In this document: positions 35,128-43,511 of the stretch, piece after piece
How the letters are laid out: every line of letters begins with the position of its first letter
Position numbering within the stretch: position 1 is the first letter of the stretch
Assembly (NCBI RefSeq): GCF_002214465.1
Contig: NZ_CP015101.1
Coordinates: 999,013-1,063,012, forward strand
Length of the DNA: 64,000 bases
DNA from: Thermococcus barossii
GTDB lineage: Archaea; Methanobacteriota_B; Thermococci; Thermococcales; Thermococcaceae
Direction of reading: 5' to 3'
The notes under the pieces: generated by a model
The model's database searches: none
The model's input: the letters and a program-made list of their open reading frames with translations, nothing else
What the model was told of the DNA's origin: nothing
Position numbers and translations under genes: made by a program

Positions 35128-35207
35128 ACCAAAGTTCGTGATTCATTCTCAATTTTTTGTTACAAGGTTTTTGCGTTTGAGTTGGAATTCATGAGAGGAA
35201 TGCGTTA

Positions 35208-35369
35208 ATGACGAGCTTAATGGGCCATCAACACGAGATCTACAACATGAAAATGCTCCACGAGAACGCGGCTACAGAGATCGATGTGATTCTACTGAAA
35301 GCTCTGTGGAGGGAGATAAAGAGGATGATGAGGATAAACGTGATTGAGGTTGAAGAAGAGAAGAAATAA
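35208..35369 (+). CDS. possible small protein (53 aa)
   Basis: An ATG-started frame of 53 codons with a charged, protein-like helical composition: 'ATEIDVILLKALWREIKRMM' then an acidic-basic tail. Internal ATGs at 35220, 35247 and 35253 are alternative starts. The ribosome site is weak. Nothing recognisable. It could be a remnant of a larger gene in this accessory patch. The rest of 35128-35425 shows no other gene. Confidence 0.35.
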   Translation: MTSLMGHQHEIYNMKMLHENAATEIDVILLKALWREIKRMMRINVIEVEEEKK

Positions 35370-35425
35370 AAACTCTGCATCATCAACGACCTGCCTTAAG
35401 ATTGTTTATTCGGACTCTCGGCTTT

Positions 35426-35878
35426 TCATTTTTTGTTTTCTGTGTACCAACCAATCGCTACAAAGGATATAACCCATATAATGACAACGAGTTTTCCTAC
35501 CATAGACCCTGCAGATAGCCATCCTGCCATTGCAAATGAGACAAAGGCAATGATTCCAAGTATTATATTCAATCCATTTTTCACCCTACGTTTCCCATCC
35601 TCAATGCCCACTATCAGAATCATAATTATCATCGCTGCTGCAATATACAATACAGCTAACAGTAGCTCATTGCCACTTATTATGTTGAGTGCAGTATTGG
35701 CTGCTTCTTTACCATTAACACCTGCCCCCCTGAGTACAGTATAGACAAAAAATATGATCACCATCATTAATGCGGAATTTGCTATCAAGTTAATCGCCTC
35801 GCCAAAAACAAAAATTGCTTGTCCCAAGTATCTAAGGATTTTCGTTATTTTTTCTCTCCCCAAATTTCTTCCACCCAT
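35426..35878 (-). CDS. four-helix membrane protein of unknown function
   Basis: 150 residues from the ATG at 35878, with GAGGTGAG just upstream. Four hydrophobic helices (about 20-45, 60-85, 98-120, 123-145) with short loops and a charged N-terminus ('GREKITKILRYLGQ'). AT-rich relative to the core genome. It follows the frameshifted membrane-protein gene by 28 bp and probably forms an operon with it. No family recognised. Confidence 0.65.
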   Translation of the reverse strand: MGGRNLGREKITKILRYLGQAIFVFGEAINLIANSALMMVIIFFVYTVLRGAGVNGKEAANTALNIISGNELLLAVLYIAAAMIIMILIVGIEDGKRRVKNGLNIILGIIAFVSFAMAGWLSAGSMVGKLVVIIWVISFVAIGWYTENKK

Positions 35879-35906
35879 TTCCCTCACCTCACGGCAACTA
35901 GTTGCC

Positions 35907-36520
35907 CTAATAAAGGTTAAGAAGCTCCTCCTCAACAGCTTCCTCATTTTCCTCAATCCATTTCAAAAACTTAGACAATTTGTTATACAGTTTCTTGCTT
36001 TCTTCATTAATCTCTGGCGTTTTGCCGCTTCTTATCAGTTTGTTATAGTTCTCTAGGTTGAATTTCTTACTCTTAAGATATCTATCTTCCTGCTAATTCT
36101 TACAATGTGCCCCAATTCAATAACCGACGGATTATATCCACTTATAACCTGAGTTGGGGAGTGCAATTTTTGTGATTGGGCTCGAATATAGTCCCGTCTT
36201 AGGAAAGTCTCTACCGGTGTAATCTCCTCGAATCCTGAATTTCTCGTGATATTTTTCTTCACCTTCGGGAGAACTTCTTCTTCTATATATCCTATCAATG
36301 CCAATTTTAGTTCATCTAAATTTATTCTACTTTTTATGCTCTCTTTGATGTTTTTGGTTGCAGTTAGCACTTGTAGGCCAATGAATGCTGCCATTAAAAC
36401 TTGGAGGAGCGCATTAATCTTGGGCATGTCCTTATCTGGAATAACCCAAAAAATAAGAATAGCATATACAATAACAAATATAACTATCATTGCAGCTGAA
36501 AACGTATATCCACTATCCAT
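35907..36520 (-). pseudogene. membrane protein gene split by a -1 frameshift
   Basis: From the ATG at 36520 (GGTGGAGGAGG upstream) one frame encodes 155 residues: two N-terminal membrane helices ('SAAMIVIFVIVYAILIFWVI', 'LLQVLMAAFIGLQVL') and a soluble part, stopping at 36053. A second frame, open from 36092 to a stop at 35907, has no usable start codon but encodes 61 protein-like residues ('YNKLIRSGKTPEINEESKKL', 'FLKWIEENEEAVEEE'). A single -1 shift between 36092 and 36053 would join them into about 210 residues ending 28 bp before the next gene's ATG. I see no classic slippery heptamer, so mutation or assembly error is likelier than programmed shifting. Confidence 0.6.
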
Positions 36521-36856
36521 TCTAGGAGCCTCCTCCACCCTTTTGATAACGCAATACCCCTATTACGAGCACGTATAAGGACATTTCGCCGCGCCGTGTT
36601 GGGAAAACGCCAGGATTTTGAACATCACGCAAAGTTCTGGTTCCAAGACAAAACCTACCCCGAGCAATCCTCCATCAACTAGAAAAATTCGCAAACCTTA
36701 TGTATAGAAAAACCCACAAAATTTGTTGTAAATTATGGAGGTTAATGCTATGAAACTGAGGTGAGCGCATGACCACCCAAGGGAGCTCCAACGCTAAAAT
36801 CATCGAGCCGCTGGTGAAGATGAAATAAAGAAAAAGCTGATCGTATCATTACTTTC

Positions 36857-37059
36857 CTAATCAATGTATTTGATGATAATCTTCCTGGTGTTCCCCTTCC
36901 GCCGTAGATCTCCATGGAGTACCACAGCTTTCGCGCCAAGGTTCTTGGGCTTTTGAATGTGTCGTTCTAAGTCAACATTAGCTCCGTCAAGGATACTGCA
37001 ATAACTCCATCGAAATGCTCCACATAACCCAGAACCTGTCTATAAACTTTGGAGTCCAT
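36857..37059 (-). pseudogene. remnant of a small gene (about 65 aa) broken by a frameshift
   Basis: From an ATG at 37059 the minus strand encodes 30 residues ('MDSKVYRQVLGYVEHFDGVI' onward) and stops at 36967. In the -1 frame the coding continues as 'LERHIQKPKNLGAKAVVLHG' and 'DLRRKGNTRKIIIKYI' to a stop at 36857. Joined, they give a compact basic protein of about 65 residues that I do not recognise. A TATA-like CCTTAAATAC and a hairpin (37069-37085) lie just upstream, as in an expressed gene. Confidence 0.45.
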
Positions 37060-37068
37060 TTTCTTTTT

Positions 37069-37085
37069 GACGCCCGTAGGGCGTC
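37069..37085. repeat. GACGCCC hairpin
   Basis: GACGCCC and GGGCGTC form a perfect 7-bp stem with a GTA loop, preceded by a T-run on the plus strand. It lies between the TATA-like element and the ATG of the decayed small gene. A degenerate copy (GACGTCC GAA GGACGCC) lies at 37339-37355. Confidence 0.65.
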
Positions 37086-37338
37086 GTATTTAAGGGATTC
37101 TGTGAGAACCAACCGGAGCAAAGGAAATCCAGCTAGAATCAGCCTTTTGATAAGGTGCACTCTAAAAGCCTTGATCAAACTTTTGCTTGGCAACAAGCTT
37201 CTGGAAAAAGCTTGACCAAAGGATTTCCTTTTCCCTTCAAAAAGGCTGATATGATAGCGTGCATTCTCAAAAACTGTCATTGAGGAGAGTGTTTAACTTC
37301 AAGGATAGTCCCTTTAAGTGGTTTCAGCTTTGTTTTCT

Positions 37339-37355
37339 GACGTCCGAAGGACGCC
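37339..37355. repeat. degenerate copy of the GACG hairpin
   Basis: GACGTCC and GGACGCC pair except for one position, with a GAA loop. As in the first copy it follows a T-rich run (TTTTCT). The two copies are about 270 bp apart in the same orientation. Confidence 0.5.
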
Positions 37356-37446
37356 TTGTGGAGAGTGGAACACTGTAAAACCAGCAATTGAAGAGTAAAC
37401 CCACTCAAGAACCAAACACTCTTGGAATTGCACGCACTCTCTCCGT

Positions 37447-37471
37447 CAACGCTTTGCGGAGCAAAGGGTTG
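37447..37471. repeat. hairpin beside tRNA-Arg, right edge of the accessory patch
   Basis: CAACGCTTTGC and GCAAAGGGTTG pair with one mismatch around a GGA loop. The stem differs at one base on each side from the perfect hairpin after asnS (35105-35127). It lies three bases beyond the 3' end (CCA) of the tRNA, on the side where integrated elements of tRNA genes normally sit. Confidence 0.6.
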
Positions 37472-37474
37472 TTA

Positions 37475-37551
<77 letters not shown>

Positions 37552-37612
37552 TCGCTCCTAAGGTGCCGGAGCGCTCTTATAAAAGTTGCGGTGGGGAGAA
37601 AAGGGAGAAAGC

Positions 37613-38749
37613 TCACCGCCTCCTCCTGAGGAGGAGCGGCACGATGGCAAGGCCAACTATGAGTGCCGGTCCACAGATACCGCCGTTCTCCCCTTCCGGC
37701 GAGGTTGAGGTCGTCCCGGTTATCTCCTCCGGGCTCTTGCCCTCGACCATAAGCTGGGTCCACTGCCTGAGCCAGAGGTCGTAGTTCTTCTCGATATCCT
37801 TCGGGTCGACGGTGACGGGCTTCTCCACCTTCACCGCGTACTTGAAGACCTCAGGGGTCTTGACGTTCCTGTTGACGGGGTACATCCACTGGTTGAGCGG
37901 GAGCTTCTCCTGGGCCTCCTCGCTGATGAGGAACTCGATGAACTTCTTGGCCAGCTCGGGGTGCTTGGCGCCCTTGACTATCCCGGCACCCTCTATCTGG
38001 AGGTAGTTGCCCTCCCTGAAGGCGACGGCGCCGACGTTGGTGTTGTTGTCGTAGTAAACGGTCGCGGCCGGTGAGGTGGCGTAGCTGAGGACGAGCGGGT
38101 ACTCGCCCTTCGTGAAGGCGTTCCAGGCCGCGCTCCAGCCCTCGACTATCTGGACGTCGTTTTCTTTGAGCCTCTCCCAGTAGTCCAGCCAGTCATCGCC
38201 ATAGACCGCTATCGTCCACAGCAGGAAGGCCATTCCCGGCGAACTGGTGCGCGGGTCCTCGATTATCAGCTTACCCTTCCACTCGGGCTTGGTGAGGTCT
38301 TCGAGACTCTCCGGCGGCTTCTGGACCATGTCCTTGCGGTAGTTGATGGCTATGTAGCCGTAGTCGTAGGGGGTGAGGTGGAAGGTCGGGTCGAACTTCT
38401 CAATAATCCAGTCTGGAATAACGTCGGCGTTTGCCGGCCTGTATGGCTCAAGGATTCCGGCGTCGATGGCCTTGGCGAGGTAGCTGTTGTCTATGCCGAC
38501 CACCACGTCCGCCTGCGGGTTGTCCTTTTCCAGAATCAGCCTGTTGAGAACCTCTCCAGCATCGCCAATTAGGACGAGGTTCACCTTGACCCCGTACTTC
38601 TGCTCGAAGATTGGAATTATCTCCTTCATCCACCACTCTATGCTGTCGTAGGAGTAAACCGTCAGCGTCTCCTCGGCCTTAACTGGCCTCGCGGCGCCGA
38701 TGGCCCCGAGGAGCAGCAGGGTGAGCAAGAGGGTGGCGAGCCTCCTCAT
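37613..38749 (-). CDS. extracellular thiamine-type ABC substrate-binding protein with CGP-CTERM tail
   Basis: 378 residues from the ATG at 38749 (GGAGGTG upstream). A signal peptide is followed by 'LTVYSYDSIEWWMKEIIPIFEQKYG', the start typical of ThiB/TbpA-like binding proteins, then 'GIDNSYLAKAIDAG', 'PYDYGYIAINY' and 'PRTSSPGMAFLLWT'. A Thr/Ser linker ends in the CGP-CTERM motif (Cys-Gly-Pro, hydrophobic, four Arg), so the protein is surface-anchored rather than a lipoprotein. Thiamine is the likeliest ligand by family; related iron or phosphonate binding cannot be excluded. No permease or ATPase gene is adjacent. Confidence 0.82.
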   Translation of the reverse strand: MRRLATLLLTLLLLGAIGAARPVKAEETLTVYSYDSIEWWMKEIIPIFEQKYGVKVNLVLIGDAGEVLNRLILEKDNPQADVVVGIDNSYLAKAIDAGILEPYRPANADVIPDWIIEKFDPTFHLTPYDYGYIAINYRKDMVQKPPESLEDLTKPEWKGKLIIEDPRTSSPGMAFLLWTIAVYGDDWLDYWERLKENDVQIVEGWSAAWNAFTKGEYPLVLSYATSPAATVYYDNNTNVGAVAFREGNYLQIEGAGIVKGAKHPELAKKFIEFLISEEAQEKLPLNQWMYPVNRNVKTPEVFKYAVKVEKPVTVDPKDIEKNYDLWLRQWTQLMVEGKSPEEITGTTSTSPEGENGGICGPALIVGLAIVPLLLRRRR

Positions 38750-38858
38750 TCTTTCACCTCCATGAATCGGTTTTGGGTTTTCATAATGGGGTAATACCAC
38801 CAATTAAAAAGCTTTGTGTCCCAGAATTGTGGCCTCGGAAGTCAGAGAAAAGAAAAGG

Positions 38859-39800
38859 TCAGCCCTGAGGAAGGTGGACGCCGCCGGAGAGGTAGACGTA
38901 GATGAAGTAGGAGTAAATCGCCAGCAGCACTCCGCCGGTGAGCCTGTCTATCCTGCCGGTGAGGCGGAGGACGGCGGTGAGTATGCCCATGACGAGGAGC
39001 GTGAGCGGGAGCGTGAAGGTGTATATCGTTGCGTCAACCTTTATGGGGTTTATCAAAGCCGCTATCCCGATGACCATGAGCACGTCGAGGATGTTTGCGC
39101 CTATTATGTTGCCCACGCTGATGTTCGGGAGCCTTTTGATGGTGGCCATAAGGGAGTTGGTGAACTCCGGCAGGGAGGTGCCTATTGAGACCATGGTGAG
39201 CCCTATCACCACCTCGGGAACGCCGAAGGCCCTCGCTATCGTGACCGCGCTGTCAACAACGAGCTTGGCACCGGTAACGACGAGCAGGCCGCTCCCGAAC
39301 ATTATAATGGCATCCCTCTTCGGGTTTCCGCGCCCTCCTTCTGGAATCTCCTCCAAAGTCATGTGCTTCCGGTAAAGGTAGTAGAGAAAGCCGAAGTAGA
39401 TGAATATCAGACTCGCGCCGTCGAGCCGGCTTATCGTACCGTCGTACATGAGAATGCCGGCGTAGGCCGTGACCCCTATCATAAAAAGGGCGTTCTTCCA
39501 GGCGGTTTTTTCCACCTTTAACGGCCGGAGCAGGGCGGAAACACCGAGGATGAGAGCAATGTTGGCGAGAGCGCTTCCAATCGCGTTGCCCAGCGCTATG
39601 TCAGGGTTCCCCTGGTAGGAGGAGATGGCCGAGACTGTTACCTCCGGAAGGGTGGTGGCTATGCTCGCCAGGACGAGTGCTATGATGAACTCGCTGACGC
39701 CAAAGCCCTTGGCAACCCGTGAGGCGGCCTCAACAAAATAGTCGCTCCCCTTGATGAGCAGGACGAGACCGAGGGCAAAGAGGATGATTTCAACTATCAC
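38859..39800 (-). CDS. sodium/calcium exchanger family membrane protein
   Basis: 313 residues with about ten membrane helices in two homologous halves. The inverted alpha repeats are visible: 'TTLPEVTVSAISSYQGNPDIALGNAIGSALANIALILG' in the first half and 'TSLPEFTNSLMATIKRLPNISVGNIIGANILDVLMVIG' in the second. The Glu of each 'LPE' and the GN(A/I)IG motifs form the ion sites in this family (YrbG/CaxA, as in the Methanocaldococcus NCX structure). It exports Ca2+ in exchange for Na+ (or H+). Confidence 0.9.
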   Translation of the reverse strand: MIVEIILFALGLVLLIKGSDYFVEAASRVAKGFGVSEFIIALVLASIATTLPEVTVSAISSYQGNPDIALGNAIGSALANIALILGVSALLRPLKVEKTAWKNALFMIGVTAYAGILMYDGTISRLDGASLIFIYFGFLYYLYRKHMTLEEIPEGGRGNPKRDAIIMFGSGLLVVTGAKLVVDSAVTIARAFGVPEVVIGLTMVSIGTSLPEFTNSLMATIKRLPNISVGNIIGANILDVLMVIGIAALINPIKVDATIYTFTLPLTLLVMGILTAVLRLTGRIDRLTGGVLLAIYSYFIYVYLSGGVHLPQG

Positions 39801-39841
39801 TTTCTCCCACCAGAAGAGGGCTGGATCGAAAGCTTAAAAGT

Positions 39842-40363
39842 TTATTTGACCTCGTGGGCCTCGCCACCCTTACCCTCCATCTTGATGACGTAGTCGGCCG
39901 CGTTCTGGAGTGCAACCGAAAAGCCCGGCTCGACACCTATGACTATCGTTTCCTTCCCCCTGCGCTTCGCCTCGTTGACTATCGGGAGGAAGTCCGCGTC
40001 CCTGGTGGCCAGGGCTATCACATCAACGTCGGAGTTGTAGATTAGCTCCATGGCCTCGATGGCTATCCTCACGTCTGTGTCCCCGGCGACTATTATAGGC
40101 TCAAGACCCTGGTTCACGACTGCCTCTATGAGTCCCTGGGGAGCGTACTGGTTGAGAACCACCTTCGCCACCCTGAGCTTTCCGATCCGCTCAAGGGCGT
40201 CTATTATGTCCTCGAGCTTTATTCCGAACTCCTTCCTGAGGATGTTGGGACCGTCTATGATGAGGCCTATGCTCCTCTTCTTTTTGGGCTTCGGCGCCTC
40301 CTCGCTGACTTCCCTAACCTCCTTCTCCCCGCGCCTCAGAACCCTGAAAAAGCGCTCCTTCAT
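39842..40363 (-). CDS. NYN-domain (PIN-like) RNase-type protein, acidic residues intact
   Basis: 173 residues. After a basic N-terminus it has the NYN fold of the TIGR00288 type: '[16 protein letters not shown]', '[16 protein letters not shown]' and '[29 protein letters not shown]'. The Asp of DGPN, GDTD and RDAD are the expected metal-binding acids of this nuclease fold. NYN proteins are thought to process RNA. It overlaps the upstream paralogue by four bases, so the two are made together. Confidence 0.85.
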   Translation of the reverse strand: MKERFFRVLRRGEKEVREVSEEAPKPKKKRSIGLIIDGPNILRKEFGIKLEDIIDALERIGKLRVAKVVLNQYAPQGLIEAVVNQGLEPIIVAGDTDVRIAIEAMELIYNSDVDVIALATRDADFLPIVNEAKRRGKETIVIGVEPGFSVALQNAADYVIKMEGKGGEAHEVK

Positions 40364-40869
40364 TTCTCCTCACCGCCCTCGAGGATTATGGTGTAGTCGG
40401 CGGCATGCTTCAGCGCCGCCGAGAAACCGGGCTCGATTCCGATGACGATGGTTTCCTTGCCGCGCTCCTTGGCCTTTAGGATCACCGGAAGGAACTCCGC
40501 GTTTCTGGTGGCCAGGGCTATCACATCGATGTTGGGATTGTATATCTCCCTCATGGCCTCGACGGCGAGCTTCACACCTGTCTCGCCCGAGACGACGATC
40601 GCCTCAAAGCCCTGGTTCGACACCGCCTCTATGAGTCCCTGGGGAGCGTACTGGTTGAGAATCACCTTCGCCACCCTGAGGTCGCCCAGTCCCTCCAGGG
40701 CCTCCACTATGTCCTCAAGCTTTACCCCGAACTCCTTCCTGAGGATGTTGGGACCGTCTATGAGAAGTGCTATCCTCTTACCCCTGCTTATCTTCCGCCT
40801 CATCGTTCCTATGCTCCTCATGCCATCCTTCGTTATCGAAATTATCTTCTCCCAGTTGCCACCCGGCAT
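40360..40869 (-). CDS. NYN-domain paralogue with substituted acidic residues
   Basis: 169 residues from the ATG at 40869 (GGTGACT upstream; a GTG at 40878 would add three). It aligns along its length with the downstream gene product and keeps '[14 protein letters not shown]', but GDTD has become GETG and RDAD has become RNAE. Only the first acidic site is fully kept. It may be a regulatory or structural subunit, or have altered activity. TATA (CTTTTTATAGG, about 40926-40936 minus strand) lies upstream of the pair. Confidence 0.82.
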   Translation of the reverse strand: MPGGNWEKIISITKDGMRSIGTMRRKISRGKRIALLIDGPNILRKEFGVKLEDIVEALEGLGDLRVAKVILNQYAPQGLIEAVSNQGFEAIVVSGETGVKLAVEAMREIYNPNIDVIALATRNAEFLPVILKAKERGKETIVIGIEPGFSAALKHAADYTIILEGGEEK

Positions 40870-40948
40870 AGGAGTCACCGTTGGAATGGATACACCAATG
40901 ATACATCGAGGGAACTACGCGCCAATCCTATAAAAAGTTAGTTTAGGG

Positions 40949-43384
40949 TCAGGAAATGACCCTCTTGTAATAGTACCAGAGTCCCCTTATGATGTCGCGC
41001 ACCTCTATCATGGTGAAGGTTTCGGTTCTATCAATGAGCCTCGCCGTCTCCTCCCAGCTGTGGGCCTGCAGAACCCGGTAGATGAGGAGCTTAATCTGCC
41101 TCTCATCGAGGTAGGGCTTCATCCAGCCGTCGAGGAAGTAGAGCTTGACTACCGGCTTCACCGCATCAACCACCGTGTCGTAGGTCAGAACCTTGCCCGT
41201 GAAGGCATCCAACCTCTTCCTCTGCACCTCCGTGAGGTGAACCGGGTAATCCACCGCCTCACCGAAGGGTGTCTCGAAGAGCCAGCGCGCTATCTCAGGC
41301 TCAAGCTCCCTGTGGGTGTCGCCGAGCCATTCCGTGAGCCTTATCCTGAACTCGTCGTTGGCCTGGCGAATGAGCTTCTTGGCCCTCTCACTTATTGGCT
41401 TGAGGACTATGGCCGTAAACTCGCCGCTGACGGGGTTTCTGGCTGGGCTGAGGTGAACCACCGCGAAGCCGTTCCTGACCCAGAAGCGGACCAGTTCCTC
41501 ACTCGCACCAAACCCAGAGCCAATCCAGTCGAGGCCCTTCTCCCTGGCCTCCTTCTCAAGGAGTTCAAGCGCCTTGCTGCCCAGCCCCATGTCCATGGCA
41601 TCGGGGTGGGTGGCTATCCTCACTATGCGGTAGCCCTTCAGCTTCGCGAACTCCTTCGCCATGTGGTGCTTGACCATCATGTCGGGGATTATGTTGCCCC
41701 TCGGCTTGTAGCCCTTGGCCATCTTCTCGATTACCTTCTTCGGGATATTGCCCTCCTCTGCTATCTGGATGGCCGTCACTATCTTGCCGTTCTTCAGGCG
41801 GAGGACGCGCGCCCTGTGGTGGGGAGCATCGGCAAGCAAAGCCACGTCGCTCGGCCTGTTGCGGTAGTGGGCGAGAATGTAGATGCCCACGAAGTTCCTG
41901 AGGTCGGGCCTGTCGTTCTCGAACCAGTCATCGAGGTCGGGTTCCTCGAAGTAGACCTCCTTGTTCCTTATCAGTTCGTAGTCCTCATCCGTGAGCTCAA
42001 CCGGCTCCGCGTCAAGCAGGAGGACGTCGAATAGCCATCTTTCGATGGGGTCGTTCTCAGCGTAGCGTATCGGCTCCTCCATGTGGAGCTCCTTAAAGGG
42101 GCGCTTCTCCCTGGCTTTCTTCAGGAACTTGACGGAGAATCCCCTGCCAGCTCCTTCGTAGCCGTGTACTGTGGAGGAGTAAACGACACGGGGTTTGCTT
42201 AGATACCTGTGGAGTATCGGCACGTGGATTCCAGCGGCCTCGTCGAGGATGTACAGGTCGGCGGTCTTGCGGTAGCCCTCGGCGGGGGGGTAATACCTGA
42301 GCCCAATCTTCCTCGCGTAGAGCTCCTTTATCAGGCCCTTCTCCTCGACTACGTGGGGCCTGAAGCCGAGCCTTTCAAGGGCCCTCTTGGCAAAGCGGAA
42401 GAGTGCCTGGACGTTCTCCGGCTCGGGGGCCGTGACGACCACCCTTGTACGCTTGCCGAGGGCCAGGGCAAAGCCTATCGCGGCAATGCCTACGGAGACG
42501 CTCTTTCCACGCCCCCTGTCCGCGGTGAGGACGAGCATCCCCTCATCCTCAACCAGCCCTTCGAATGCCTTAAGAACCTCAACCTGCCCCTCAGTGAGGG
42601 CCATTTCGTAGAGCTCGCGGGGGAAGAGGATCTCCTCCGGAATCTCGACACCCTTCCGGGCTTTAATCTTCGCCTGGGTCTTGCTCCTTCTCGGCTTCTT
42701 CTTCGCTTTCCCGTTCTCGGTGATGATGTAGATTCCGTCATGCTCGGCGAACTTCCTTATAAGGCGCCTGTTGAAGCGCTTCTTCACGTCGTCTATCGTG
42801 TACGGTGGAGTTACGAGGCTCTTGTGGAAGCCCGTCCACATCTTCTTCCACTTCTCGAAGGGATGGGCGAGTATGAATATCAAACCGCCGCCACGGACGG
42901 TCTCGATAATCCTGCCAAGGTCGTTGGGGGAGTAGTCGTAGCTCATGTCGAGTATAAGGAGGTCGTACGTCCTCCCGAGGATATCGCGGGTGTGCTTGAA
43001 GGTGACGGCCTTAACCCTGGCGCTTGAGCTGGCAAGGACGTCGAAGTGCTTCCTGAACGCTTCGTAGCGTTTCCGCCCGAAGGTCTCTTCGCCGAGGGCA
43101 TCGGTGGCGTAGAGAACCTCGATTTCCTTCTCGCTCTCGTCCCTCAGCCGCTTCTCGCGGAGGTCGTCGAGAATCTCCCCCAGGGTTCTGGCAGAGGCCC
43201 CTGCCAGAATGCCTGCCAGCTCGGCCTTTCTCAGGGTGTCCCCCTCTATGACTATCATTCTCCTGTGAAACTTCTCCAGAGCCTGCGCTAAAGCCGTCTC
43301 GGTGAGCTTGAGAACGGAGTCCTTAACCTTCTCGCCCTTTGCGTACTCTCTCACTTCCTTATCAAAGCGGACCTTGACGGTCAC
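40949..43384 (-). CDS. tmcA: tRNA/RNA cytidine acetyltransferase TmcA (Nat10/Kre33 family)
   Basis: About 811 residues from the GTG at 43384, five bases after GGAGGTGG; a GTG at 43393 would add three. Domains in order: N-terminal domain (DUF1726-like), RecA-like helicase with Walker A 'TADRGRGKSVS' and 'LYILDEAAGI', GNAT acetyltransferase ('IVRIATHPDAMDMGLGSKALELLEKEA') and a C-terminal tRNA-binding region. It makes N4-acetylcytidine using acetyl-CoA and ATP. In Thermococcus kodakarensis the homologue acetylates rRNA, tRNA and other RNAs widely and increases with temperature. It diverges from the S9 peptidase gene. Confidence 0.95.
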   Translation of the reverse strand: MTVKVRFDKEVREYAKGEKVKDSVLKLTETALAQALEKFHRRMIVIEGDTLRKAELAGILAGASARTLGEILDDLREKRLRDESEKEIEVLYATDALGEETFGRKRYEAFRKHFDVLASSSARVKAVTFKHTRDILGRTYDLLILDMSYDYSPNDLGRIIETVRGGGLIFILAHPFEKWKKMWTGFHKSLVTPPYTIDDVKKRFNRRLIRKFAEHDGIYIITENGKAKKKPRRSKTQAKIKARKGVEIPEEILFPRELYEMALTEGQVEVLKAFEGLVEDEGMLVLTADRGRGKSVSVGIAAIGFALALGKRTRVVVTAPEPENVQALFRFAKRALERLGFRPHVVEEKGLIKELYARKIGLRYYPPAEGYRKTADLYILDEAAGIHVPILHRYLSKPRVVYSSTVHGYEGAGRGFSVKFLKKAREKRPFKELHMEEPIRYAENDPIERWLFDVLLLDAEPVELTDEDYELIRNKEVYFEEPDLDDWFENDRPDLRNFVGIYILAHYRNRPSDVALLADAPHHRARVLRLKNGKIVTAIQIAEEGNIPKKVIEKMAKGYKPRGNIIPDMMVKHHMAKEFAKLKGYRIVRIATHPDAMDMGLGSKALELLEKEAREKGLDWIGSGFGASEELVRFWVRNGFAVVHLSPARNPVSGEFTAIVLKPISERAKKLIRQANDEFRIRLTEWLGDTHRELEPEIARWLFETPFGEAVDYPVHLTEVQRKRLDAFTGKVLTYDTVVDAVKPVVKLYFLDGWMKPYLDERQIKLLIYRVLQAHSWEETARLIDRTETFTMIEVRDIIRGLWYYYKRVIS

Positions 43385-43511
43385 GGCCGCCACCTCCCAG
43401 AAGAGAGAGGGCGGGGGGCTTAAAAAGGTTAGGCGGTTTTGAAAGCTTCTCGATAATCATCGAAACGCTAAGCTTTTATACGAAAAAAGCCGAGTTGGTT
43501 CGGTGGTTTCT

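Larger units (their letters stand above)
36521..37474. other. 950-bp gene-poor stretch with decayed fragments and inverted repeats
   Basis: This AT-rich stretch holds a small decayed gene (36857-37059), two GACG-type hairpins, a hairpin beside the tRNA, and the inverted pair CAAGCTT/AAGCTTG near 37193-37215. At 36769 a strong GAGGTGAGCGC site precedes an ATG, but the frame stops after 19 codons (36828), like a truncated gene start. Near 36590-36690 a plus-strand frame encodes a short protein-like end ('RQDFEHHAKFWFQDKTYPEQ') with no start. It reads as a graveyard of former genes downstream of the tRNA. Confidence 0.55.

Noticed and set aside
36053-36092. Programmed -1 ribosomal frameshift
   Set aside because: No X-XXY-YYZ slippery heptamer or following stem was seen, so mutation or sequence error is more likely.
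36246-36578. 110-codon plus-strand frame over the frameshifted membrane gene
   Set aside because: It is the antisense of a gene with a strong ribosome site and membrane helices; no start signal of its own.
37193-37215. CAAGCTT/AAGCTTG inverted repeat as an insertion-sequence end
   Set aside because: No transposase and no matching second end with target-site duplication were found.
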